NCBI GenBank assembly: GCA_007126465.1
Contig: SLBE01000020.1
Span: 1 to 5,258, forward strand
DNA: 5,258 nt
Direction of reading: 5' to 3'
Source: Syntrophomonadaceae bacterium
GTDB lineage: Bacteria > Bacillota > Dethiobacteria > DTU022
How positions within the stretch are numbered: the stretch's first letter is position 1; every line of letters begins with the position of its first letter. This document shows positions 1-5,258 of this stretch, piece by piece. Under the pieces are notes generated by a model that had not been told where the DNA came from, did not search any database, and saw only the letters and a program-made list of their open reading frames with translations. Position numbers and translations under genes: made by a program.

Positions 1-1
1 A

Positions 2-100
2 ATTATCTTAGCCATTCCCACTTTTACTGTCTTAAAAATAATTATTGCTCATATCTATGAACGGGTTAAAGTGAAACGGGAGCAGCAAAGCGAAGTATAG
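2..100 (+). CDS. C-terminal end of an AI-2E/PerM-like membrane transporter (partial)
   Basis: Only the last 32 codons and a TAG stop are in the window; the gene begins to the left. The readable tail starts IILAIPTFTVLKIIIAH and ends in a charged stretch rich in K, R, E and Q. A hydrophobic ILAIP..TVLK segment followed by a short charged cytoplasmic tail is what I recall from the last helix of AI-2E family transporters (PerM/YdiK/YtvI type), eight-helix membrane proteins proposed to export autoinducer-2 or other small solutes. The stop codon is directly followed by a ribosome-binding-like GGAGGG, so downstream translation could be coupled to it. It lies 84 nt upstream of the isomerase and may share its transcript. 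The family call rests on a short tail and is tentative; another polytopic membrane protein is possible. Confidence 0.6.
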   Translation: MILAIPTFTVLKIIIAHIYERVKVKREQQSEV

Positions 101-103
101 GAG

Positions 104-131
104 GGTGAAGCATGATCTTTACAGCTTCACC
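104..131 (+). repeat. 8-bp inverted repeat (possible RNA hairpin) ahead of the isomerase gene
   Basis: GGTGAAGC (104-111) and GCTTCACC (124-131) are perfect complements separated by 12 nt. In RNA the left arm would cover the end of the GGAGGGTG element and the loop would hold the ATG at 112. No T-run follows, so it is not an intrinsic terminator. It could affect RNA processing or translation between the transporter and isomerase genes. An 8-bp stem with a 12-nt loop is not rare by chance, so its function is uncertain. Confidence 0.4.
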
Positions 132-162
132 ATGGATTTCCTTGATAGTACTTACCGCTTAA
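112..162 (+). CDS. Possible 16-residue hydrophobic small ORF between transporter and isomerase
   Basis: An ATG sits 6 nt after AGGAGGG (99-105), which itself overlaps the stop codon of the upstream gene. The frame reads MIFTASPWISLIVLTA and ends at TAA (160-162), 22 nt before the isomerase ATG. Spacing and strength of the ribosome binding site are better than for several real genes in this window, and the product is hydrophobic like a tiny membrane peptide or leader. It could also be the start of a lost gene or a chance frame. No family is recognised. Part of the ribosome binding site lies in the left arm of an inverted repeat (104-131) whose loop contains the ATG, so translation could be structure-dependent. 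Confidence 0.25.
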   Translation: MIFTASPWISLIVLTA

Positions 163-170
163 CAGATTGA

Positions 171-176
171 AAGGAG
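171..176 (+). promoter_or_regulatory. Ribosome binding site that fixes the isomerase start
   Basis: AAGGAG lies 8 nt before the ATG at 185. The frame also opens from a TTG at 167, but that start would place this ribosome binding site inside the coding sequence, so ATG 185 is preferred. Confidence 0.85.
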
Positions 177-184
177 TTTTTTTG

Positions 185-709
185 ATGAGTGAGAAAAAAC
201 CGCAGGCAACGATTGTGATGGAAAGTGGCGCACAAATAACAATTGAGCTCGACCCTGATAACGCCCCGAATACGGTCAATAACTTTATTGACCTGGCCGG
301 AAAAGGTTTCTACGATGGCTTAAGCTTTCACCGGGTGATACCCGGATTCATGATCCAGGGCGGATGTCCCCTTGGCTCGGGTACCGGTGGACCCGGTTAT
401 AAAATTAAGGGAGAATTCAGTGGAAACGGCTTTGAAAACAGTATGAGTTTTGAGCGTGGGGTCCTGGCCATGGCCCGTTCCCAGCATCCCGATTCGGCAG
501 GATCACAGTTTTTTATCACAGTTGACGATGCCCCCCACCTGAACGGTCAGTATGCTGCTTTCGGAAAGGTAATTGAGGGGATGGATGAAGTTGACCGTAT
601 TGTTTCCGTGTCCACTGACCCCCGGGACAAACCGCTTGAAAAGGAAGTTATTAAAACCATCAAGGTAGAAACTTTCGGGGAAAAGTACAGCAAACCTGAA
701 ATACTCTAA
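185..709 (+). CDS. Peptidyl-prolyl cis-trans isomerase, cyclophilin type (cytoplasmic)
   Basis: The 174-residue product is a single cyclophilin domain with no signal peptide or membrane segment, so it should catalyse proline isomerisation in the cytoplasm during protein folding. Landmarks (numbered from ATG 185): FHRVIPGFMIQGG at 48-60, supplying the catalytic arginine R50 and the F55, M56 and Q58 pocket residues (human CypA R55, F60, M61, Q63), and GVLAMAR..HPDSAGSQFFI at 92-111, supplying Q108 and F110 (CypA Q111, F113). The CypA Trp121 position is H118 and His126 is Y123, within PHLNGQYAAFGKV. Loss of that Trp is common in bacterial cyclophilins and usually goes with weak cyclosporin binding. 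Length and motif order are normal, so the gene looks intact. It follows the transporter at 84 nt and its stop overlaps the end of the opposing HD-GYP gene by 4 nt. No convincing promoter is visible just upstream, so it may depend on the transporter's transcript. Confidence 0.95.
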   Translation: MSEKKPQATIVMESGAQITIELDPDNAPNTVNNFIDLAGKGFYDGLSFHRVIPGFMIQGGCPLGSGTGGPGYKIKGEFSGNGFENSMSFERGVLAMARSQHPDSAGSQFFITVDDAPHLNGQYAAFGKVIEGMDEVDRIVSVSTDPRDKPLEKEVIKTIKVETFGEKYSKPEIL

Positions 710-1803
710 CTAACCAGTTCACCGTCACCAATAACCCTGGCTATATGCAGATCCCTTACCTTTTTTAAATCAAGATTATATGGTGAAGGGTGAGGGGTGA
801 GATCTCGCTTGTAAAGCAGCCGCACCAGCGGCTGCTTTGCGTATCCGGGAATGTTTTCAATCACCACTCCTCCATCTCCATTATTCAGCTGAATGGGGGT
901 TCCTACAGGATAAGCCGCCGTGCTATCCAAAAAAATCTTTAACACTTTCGGGTTGAAATATTCCTCTCCCCAGGCGGTAATCATATCAATCGCTTCATGT
1001 ACTGCGTAACTATCACGATAACTCTTTTCTGATGTCAGGGCATCGTAAACATCAACCACGCCGACAATCTGGGCCAACTCAGAAGTTTTTTCAGCTTTTA
1101 TTCCCCGGGGATAACCCTGCCCCTGGCAGCGCTCATGGTGCTGAAGAATAATATCTCCTACTTCTTCCGAATAAAGATTAGATGACCTGACCATATCGTA
1201 TCCATACTGCGGATGCTTTTTAACAGCTTCATATTCTTCATCAGTCAGCTTATCCGGCTTTTTCAGGATCATCTCGGGGACAGCAACAAGGCCGATATCG
1301 TGCAAAAATGCACCTGTAGCAAGCTGCCTGAGAGTTTTTATATTATAGTTCATTTTTATCCCGATCATGGTAGCAATAATACAGCAGTTTACACTGTGGG
1401 CAAAGAGGTAACCATCGCGAATCCTGATATCACTGAGCTGGTTAATTACTTCCCGGTTATCAATTAAAGCGCCGACTATCCTGGAAACTACGGTCAGAAT
1501 ATCTTTTTCCCTGATGGCCAGGCCTTTTTTATCTGAACCGGCAGCATCGAGGTCTTTCATAACCCTGGCTATAACGGCGCGGCTATCACTGCGGATATCC
1601 AAGCAGACCGGATCAGGAAGCTCTACATCAGCGAGAAGGTCGTCGTGGATGTAAATTTCACTGACACCCATTTGTTTCAGGTAATAAATATGGTTAGGCT
1701 TAATCTTAATCTCCGCACTCAGCAAAACCTGGCCTAAAAAGCCTAAAATCGGCTTTTTATTTATCATACCCGGCTGAACATTATCGATCGATAATTTACG
1801 CAA
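706..1803 (-). CDS. HD-GYP domain protein, cyclic-di-GMP phosphodiesterase type, with altered signature motifs
   Basis: A 365-residue soluble protein with three parts. Residues 1 to about 65 resemble the N-terminal extension of Firmicutes HD-GYP proteins (ID.VQPGM). Residues about 130-290 form the HD-GYP domain. Residues about 298-365 are a small beta-rich extension beginning YPVGTPIQLNNGDGGVV. Metal-site candidates are present: H136, H168-D169, H197, H222-H223 and D251 (VDVYDALTS..SYR), plus the GYP triad at 230-232. HD-GYP enzymes hydrolyse c-di-GMP to pGpG or GMP, some acting on cGAMP. Two departures stand out: HDIGL instead of HDIGK (L172), and HHERCQGQGYP where HHExxDGxGYP is usual (Q227 for Asp). 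Activity may therefore be altered. No receiver, PAS or membrane segment is seen, so the input is unknown. The start is TTG; nearby ATGs (1820, 1817) are out of frame. It is last of three same-strand genes, 36 nt after the deacetylase. Confidence 0.9.
   Translation of the reverse strand: MRKLSIDNVQPGMINKKPILGFLGQVLLSAEIKIKPNHIYYLKQMGVSEIYIHDDLLADVELPDPVCLDIRSDSRAVIARVMKDLDAAGSDKKGLAIREKDILTVVSRIVGALIDNREVINQLSDIRIRDGYLFAHSVNCCIIATMIGIKMNYNIKTLRQLATGAFLHDIGLVAVPEMILKKPDKLTDEEYEAVKKHPQYGYDMVRSSNLYSEEVGDIILQHHERCQGQGYPRGIKAEKTSELAQIVGVVDVYDALTSEKSYRDSYAVHEAIDMITAWGEEYFNPKVLKIFLDSTAAYPVGTPIQLNNGDGGVVIENIPGYAKQPLVRLLYKRDLTPHPSPYNLDLKKVRDLHIARVIGDGELVS
811..840. repeat. Strong perfect hairpin inside the 3' end of the HD-GYP gene
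   Basis: AAAGCAGCCGC (813-823) and GCGGCTGCTTT (828-838) are perfect complements around a 4-nt loop (ACCA). A flanking T-G wobble (812/839) and a G-C pair (811/840) extend the stem to 13 bp on the plus-strand RNA. It lies 104 nt past the isomerase stop and about 100 nt before the HD-GYP stop. Neither strand has a T-run directly after it, so it is not a standard intrinsic terminator. It encodes residues AKQPLVRLLY of the HD-GYP protein. It may halt or stabilise read-through RNA from the isomerase gene, or protect the 3' end of the minus-strand operon RNA. Confidence 0.6.
1780..1795. repeat. 16-bp perfect palindrome at the HD-GYP start
   Basis: ATTATCGATCGATAAT reads the same on both strands. 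It covers codons 3 to 8 of the HD-GYP gene (within KLSIDN), 5 nt after the TTG start codon. It could be a binding site for a dimeric regulator or a short self-complementary RNA element. Since ID at this spot is also common in the protein family, it may simply be coding sequence. Confidence 0.45.
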
Positions 1804-1807
1804 TTGA

Positions 1808-1814
1808 CCACCTT
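1808..1814 (-). promoter_or_regulatory. Ribosome binding site for the TTG start of the HD-GYP gene
   Basis: On the minus strand AAGGTGG lies 4 nt before TTG 1803. Two ATG codons just upstream (1820 and 1817) are out of frame with the protein, so this site supports the TTG start. Confidence 0.7.
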
Positions 1815-1839
1815 CATCATTGTAATAAAGAGCATCAAA

Positions 1840-2688
1840 TCAAGTTTTATGCAAAGCCATAAAATCTTCGAGCCTGACTACTTCCAGTCCTTTTTCCCGT
1901 AAACCATCTATAATCGGCCCCAGCGCTTCAACAGTAGGCTTTCGGCTTGAACCTTCGCTGTTAATTAAGGAACCGCTGTCATGGAAGAGAAGGATATCAC
2001 CGGGGGCAACCCGGTCCAGGACCCGCCGCGTAACTCCTGCCGTTGTTGCCCTGGGATGCCAATCCTGTGAAGAAAGGCTCCACAGGACCATTTCCTGGCC
2101 CAAAAGCTTGGCAATTCTCCTCATGCGCATGTCATATAACCCCCGGGGCGGTCTTAAATAAGGAGGAAACACACCTGTGTTCTGAAGGACAATCAGGTTT
2201 GTCCTGACTATCTGCGCTGTCAGCTGGGGCGGTGCTGAGTTGGGAACAGTAATATGACCATAAGTATGATTTCCCACCTCGTGTCCTTCTTCAACAATCT
2301 GCTTCGCTATTTCCGGATACTGTTCCACATGTTTGCCGACCAGGAAAAAAGTTGCTGAGACCCCCTTCTCAGCAAGAACTTTTAAAATTTCCGGGGTATA
2401 TTTACCACTGGGACCGTCATCAAAAGTTAGAACAACCTTGTTGCCGATGCCGGGATCACGTCTCACTATATCAGCCTGTGAACCGTAGCCCCTGTAAACA
2501 TAGGAATAAGCCAGGGCCATCAGCATTGCCGCCGCCATTATTACTGCCCCGGACCAGAGAAAGATCTCACTGATATGCTGGACCGGGATCAGGTAGGCAA
2601 CCAGGCGGGTCAGTCCATAACTGACAACCAGGGATCCTGATAGAAATATAATTACAATTAAACCTCGTACAAGCAGCCCAAAAAGCAA
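1840..2688 (-). CDS. Membrane-anchored polysaccharide deacetylase (NodB/CE4 family)
   Basis: A 282-residue protein. Two hydrophobic stretches (about 5-36, interrupted by R28, and 43-65) lead into a complete NodB homology domain (about 83-275). CE4 enzymes remove N-acetyl groups from peptidoglycan, chitin-like or exopolysaccharide amino sugars using a metal ion. All expected motifs are visible: TFDDGP at 88-93 (catalytic base D90, metal ligand D91), H141 and H145 in GNHTYGH (metal ligands), the catalytic-arginine motif LRPPRG at 178-183, DWHPR at 209-213, and LLFHDSG at 233-239 with H236. The enzyme should therefore be active; its substrate cannot be told from sequence. An even number of helices and positive residues after the second (R66, R76, R77) leave it open which side of the membrane the domain faces, although the family is normally extracytoplasmic. 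The start is TTG with a near-perfect ribosome binding site. It begins 18 nt after the upstream glycoside hydrolase stop, so the two are very likely co-transcribed. Confidence 0.93.
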   Translation of the reverse strand: MLFGLLVRGLIVIIFLSGSLVVSYGLTRLVAYLIPVQHISEIFLWSGAVIMAAAMLMALAYSYVYRGYGSQADIVRRDPGIGNKVVLTFDDGPSGKYTPEILKVLAEKGVSATFFLVGKHVEQYPEIAKQIVEEGHEVGNHTYGHITVPNSAPPQLTAQIVRTNLIVLQNTGVFPPYLRPPRGLYDMRMRRIAKLLGQEMVLWSLSSQDWHPRATTAGVTRRVLDRVAPGDILLFHDSGSLINSEGSSRKPTVEALGPIIDGLREKGLEVVRLEDFMALHKT

Positions 2689-2695
2689 AAACTCT

Positions 2696-2702
2696 ACCTC
2701 CT
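2696..2702 (-). promoter_or_regulatory. Strong ribosome binding site for the deacetylase TTG start
   Basis: On the minus strand AGGAGGT is 4 nt after the TAA of the glycoside hydrolase and 7 nt before TTG 2688. This is ideal spacing, supports the TTG start, and suggests translational coupling of the two genes. Confidence 0.85.
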
Positions 2703-2706
2703 GTAG

Positions 2707-5199
2707 TTACACCGAACTGAGTTTATCTGATGATACAAAGGGTTTCAGCAAGTATTCTCTTCCAGGCTTAACCATGAAGCTTTCACCTTTCCAGGTAAAT
2801 CTTATCTTATCATTTTCACCAACAAACTCACTTTGGTCTTCAAAATAGAGACTGATCAAGGCAGATTCAAGCAGCGCCTTGCCGTCCCGGCTTTCCAGGT
2901 TGATACTGGGAATATTATAGCTGTGCTCCCCTGGTATTTCAACTTCCAAAACAGCATCCCGGGGATCAATTTCAACACTGGGCGGGGAAAGGTCAGGCTC
3001 ACGATCAATCGTAGCAGCCCATTTAATATGGCCGCTGATCGCTTTCGTTTCGGGGAATATATAACGGAAGTGCTGGTAGCGATAAAAAACGATTTGTGTC
3101 GCCCAACCGGAAGTCATTCCAAACTGCATTACGGAAGGGTCACCGGGGCCCCTTGAGCTCCAGCCAACTGCTCCGGTTCTGGCATTATGAGTTTCATAAA
3201 GACCCTTTGCGCGGTAAGCTGTCTCAATAATTTTCCTGTGCAGTTCTTCCGCTTCACTACAGTAACCGTAACGGAAAAGCACCTCCAGGGCAGAGTAATT
3301 GTTAATCATCCAGATTTGCCCACGCCAGTAATAACCATCTTTTTTATAGTTATATGAGGGGTCGTCAAAAGCCGCGCTGGGAATACCGTAATTGCCCCAG
3401 AATTTATCTTTGTTCAGGAGATACTTTTCAATTACTGCCTTTATCTTATCCAAATCTGAACTGGCCCCGACAAAAGCCGGCCACCAGACAGAGGGAGTAA
3501 TCACTTCAATATACTTGCCATTGCGCCTGTCCAGCCAGGCCTGGCACTTTTCAGACCATAGGTCCTGATCAATCCTGTCTTTAAGTTCCCGGCCCCGTTC
3601 CCGGTAAGTTAAGGCAGCATCATTTTCACCGGCTTTTTCACAAAGGTAGGCGGTATTAATATAGGATTGGAAAAGCCAGCAGTTTAAATCTATAGCGCTG
3701 AAAAAGCGCGGGACCAAACCTATTACGAAACTCGGCAAAAAGCTGGGCGGGTAAAAGCGTGGGCTATCATCCAATCCGGACTCAAGGCCGTTGATATAGG
3801 AAAAGAAACCGTTACGCAGCTTTCTGTTCTCCTCCCACCAGCGCAAATTTTCTCGCAGGGGAGGAAGAACCTCTTCCAGAAAGGTTTCTTTTTGCTGATC
3901 TTCCCTTAATCGCTCATAAACCCTTGCTGCCGACCATGATTGCAGGGGCGGCTGTGAATAAAAATCAAGGACCCCGCGCAGCGAGTCATTAAGCTTGCTC
4001 GGAATCAGGTTGCGCTGCGCCCCGGCTATAAATGTAATTCCCTTAATTCTTAGCCTGAACCTGGCCTGTTTAGGAGCATAATAGTTACCATCGAGCTGGG
4101 TTAATAATAGATCTCCCGCTTTATGAGGATTCCACTCACTTAAGCCGATTACATGCTGTGGGGTATCCCAACCCCAGATAAAGGGGAAGTAAACCTTGGA
4201 AGGAACCGACCCCCAGCGGCTCATTTTATTACGCGGGTAATAAAGGCTGTTCTCTAGAGCCCAGGCAGCTAAATTTAATACTACCCGGGAAGGCTTGCTG
4301 TTACTTTCATAAGGTACAGGCAAGTTGCTTTCAAAATGTTCCCATCTTTCTTTCGCCCCGGCTTTCAACCCATCAAGGTTGCGTGCAGCCCTTTCTGCCC
4401 TTGTCACTGTTCCTTCAGCATCATCCGCAGAAAAAGATACAATAACTGACCAGCCTTGTTTTTCGCCTGGATTTAAATCAAGCCAGGGTCCGAGCAGCTC
4501 TTTTTTACGGACACTGCCGGAGGTCGGCAGAAAATAGGCATACAGTTTTTGGCCGGGCAGCCGGTGCCTGTCGGTCAACTGTAACCCCCCGTTTTTCTCT
4601 TTAAAGAAGCTAAACCCGTTAAAATGAGGATAGGGATTTTCCAGGTCACGGCCATGCGTCGGTAATAGCTTAAAGGCAGGCTTAACCTTTGCCCCTGAAC
4701 CCGAAGTCTCCCAGGTGGTCTCCCACAGGGCCAGGTTTGTCTGCAAAAAGTAGAGCCTGCTGATCATGGTATAACTACCGTCAGAAGCTTTTTCTTCAAT
4801 CATGTAGGGATATAGGTTGACTGCCCTTTTTTGCGGCTTATTAAAAAACACTTCTCCAGCTTCATTATAAAGAGCCGCGGCAAAATCATATATCCTGCCT
4901 GCTCCGAAAGAAGTAATTGTAGCATAAAGTGCGCTGCAGGACGCAGCTTCAGAATTAACCACGCTTTTAAAGCCGCAGTGACTGCCCAGTTCACTAAGAG
5001 GAGATCCGCTGGTGCTGCCTGCTATGTAAAAAGGTGCTCCTTCAACTTCAGCATAATGCCGATGCGGCCTACCCTGGTTTAGCCACTGTTTACGGTACAG
5101 ATAGTATGCCACCAGGGCAATTATTACAGCGATTAAAATGTACAGTATTAACAAACCTTTCTTAAGTAGTAAACAGACTTTATTATTATATACTAACAT
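2707..5199 (-). CDS. Membrane-anchored GH63-like glycoside hydrolase (alpha-glucosidase / mannosylglycerate hydrolase-like fold)
   Basis: About 830 residues from ATG 5199. There is one hydrophobic helix (about 15-35, flanked by KK and YRK), then a beta-rich N-terminal region (about 45-290), an (alpha/alpha)6-barrel-like region rich in Trp and Tyr (about 305-715), and a beta-rich tail (about 735-825). GH63-style signatures: WGWDTPQ at 342-348; ESGLDDSPRF at 473-482, where D477 matches the catalytic acid (YgjK D501); YWRGQIWMINNYS at 624-636; LYETHNARTG at 667-676, where E669 matches the base (YgjK E727); and FGMTSGWATQIV at 693-704. GH63 and related enzymes cleave alpha-glucosides or alpha-mannosides, including glucosylglycerate and mannosylglycerate; the substrate here is unknown. 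The start is uncertain: TTG 5217, ATG 5199 and TTG 5154 are all in frame and none has a good ribosome binding site. ATG 5199 is chosen by convention, but a promoter-like element at 5185-5212 favours 5154. It is the first gene of the visible minus-strand operon. Confidence 0.85.
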   Translation of the reverse strand: MLVYNNKVCLLLKKGLLILYILIAVIIALVAYYLYRKQWLNQGRPHRHYAEVEGAPFYIAGSTSGSPLSELGSHCGFKSVVNSEAASCSALYATITSFGAGRIYDFAAALYNEAGEVFFNKPQKRAVNLYPYMIEEKASDGSYTMISRLYFLQTNLALWETTWETSGSGAKVKPAFKLLPTHGRDLENPYPHFNGFSFFKEKNGGLQLTDRHRLPGQKLYAYFLPTSGSVRKKELLGPWLDLNPGEKQGWSVIVSFSADDAEGTVTRAERAARNLDGLKAGAKERWEHFESNLPVPYESNSKPSRVVLNLAAWALENSLYYPRNKMSRWGSVPSKVYFPFIWGWDTPQHVIGLSEWNPHKAGDLLLTQLDGNYYAPKQARFRLRIKGITFIAGAQRNLIPSKLNDSLRGVLDFYSQPPLQSWSAARVYERLREDQQKETFLEEVLPPLRENLRWWEENRKLRNGFFSYINGLESGLDDSPRFYPPSFLPSFVIGLVPRFFSAIDLNCWLFQSYINTAYLCEKAGENDAALTYRERGRELKDRIDQDLWSEKCQAWLDRRNGKYIEVITPSVWWPAFVGASSDLDKIKAVIEKYLLNKDKFWGNYGIPSAAFDDPSYNYKKDGYYWRGQIWMINNYSALEVLFRYGYCSEAEELHRKIIETAYRAKGLYETHNARTGAVGWSSRGPGDPSVMQFGMTSGWATQIVFYRYQHFRYIFPETKAISGHIKWAATIDREPDLSPPSVEIDPRDAVLEVEIPGEHSYNIPSINLESRDGKALLESALISLYFEDQSEFVGENDKIRFTWKGESFMVKPGREYLLKPFVSSDKLSSV

Positions 5200-5212
5200 A
5201 AATACCCGGCAA
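5185..5212 (-). promoter_or_regulatory. Candidate sigma-A promoter for the glycosidase-deacetylase-HD-GYP operon
   Basis: On the minus strand TTGCCG (5212-5207) is separated by 16 nt from a perfect TATAAT (5190-5185), in a locally AT-rich stretch. Transcription would begin near 5178. If real, it lies inside the coding sequence predicted from TTG 5217 or ATG 5199, implying a start at TTG 5154 or nearby. The -35 match is partial, so this is a candidate only. Confidence 0.4.
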
Positions 5213-5258
5213 GACAAAATATTCAGGCAGGGGTTTTTCTGTCACTAAGTTATTTCAA

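Noticed and set aside
781..801. GGTGAAGGGTGAGGGGTGAGA, coding LTPHPSP on the minus strand, like a dispersed CTCACCC-type repeat
   Set aside because: The surrounding protein still fits the usual C-terminal extension of Firmicutes HD-GYP proteins without an evident insertion, and only one copy is present here.
1213..1467. Plus-strand open frame of 84 codons inside the HD-GYP gene
   Set aside because: It lies wholly opposite the conserved HD-GYP catalytic domain, has no ribosome binding site worth noting and resembles no family.
2063..2087. 7-bp inverted repeat TCCTGTG/CACAGGA inside the deacetylase gene
   Set aside because: Stems of this size are expected several times by chance in 5 kb, and it sits in conserved coding sequence (near SSQDW).
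2352..2573. Plus-strand open frame opposite the deacetylase N-terminal half
   Set aside because: It is antisense to conserved NodB motifs and the membrane segments, with a low-complexity Pro/Arg-rich product; a shadow of the real gene.
2833..3156. Plus-strand open frame of 107 codons opposite the glycosidase C-terminal part
   Set aside because: It is antisense to the GH63-like barrel and tail, with no ribosome binding site or recognisable family. The same applies to the frames at 4325-4537, 4800-4994 and 4831-5082.
4514..4530. 6-bp stem CTGCCG/CGGCAG with T-run nearby inside the glycosidase
   Set aside because: It is short, within a conserved coding frame, and the run of T lies on the wrong side for termination of either transcript.
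5145..5258. Search for a c-di-GMP riboswitch ahead of the operon
   Set aside because: The visible leader after the candidate promoter is only about 25-35 nt and lacks a GEMM-like core; upstream sequence ends at the window edge.

Overview
This looks like a chromosomal segment of an anaerobic, low-to-middle GC Firmicute, most likely of the Clostridia/Peptococcia type. That placement is inferred from strong AGGAGG-type ribosome binding sites, frequent TTG starts, moderate base composition, and the protein styles (a short cytoplasmic cyclophilin, a Firmicutes-type HD-GYP protein with N- and C-terminal extensions, a membrane-anchored CE4 deacetylase). There are no mobile elements, CRISPR arrays, tRNAs or rRNAs.

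Layout. Plus strand, left: the last 32 codons of a membrane protein resembling AI-2E/PerM-family transporters (2-100). A short linker follows, holding an 8-bp inverted repeat and a possible 16-codon reading frame with a good ribosome binding site. Next is an intact cyclophilin-type peptidyl-prolyl isomerase (185-709). Minus strand, from the right edge to 706: three genes in one direction. These are a large membrane-anchored GH63-like glycoside hydrolase (about 830 aa), a two-helix membrane-anchored NodB/CE4 polysaccharide deacetylase (282 aa) and an HD-GYP domain protein (365 aa). Gaps of 18 and 36 nt suggest one operon. The isomerase and HD-GYP genes converge and overlap by 4 nt, with no conventional terminator between them.

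How the genes may work together. A membrane-tethered glycosidase and deacetylase are encoded with a c-di-GMP phosphodiesterase-type protein. By analogy with PelA and PgaB, where deacetylase and hydrolase activities are joined in c-di-GMP-controlled exopolysaccharide systems, this could be a compact glycan-processing module tied to cyclic dinucleotide signalling. The link is inferred from gene order only. The isomerase is a housekeeping folding enzyme and probably unrelated.

Points for a second look: altered residues in the HD-GYP signature motifs; an 11-bp perfect hairpin inside the HD-GYP 3' coding end, about 100 nt past the isomerase stop; a 16-bp perfect palindrome just after the HD-GYP start; and a promoter-like TATAAT element inside the apparent start region of the GH63 gene, which affects its start and predicted membrane topology.
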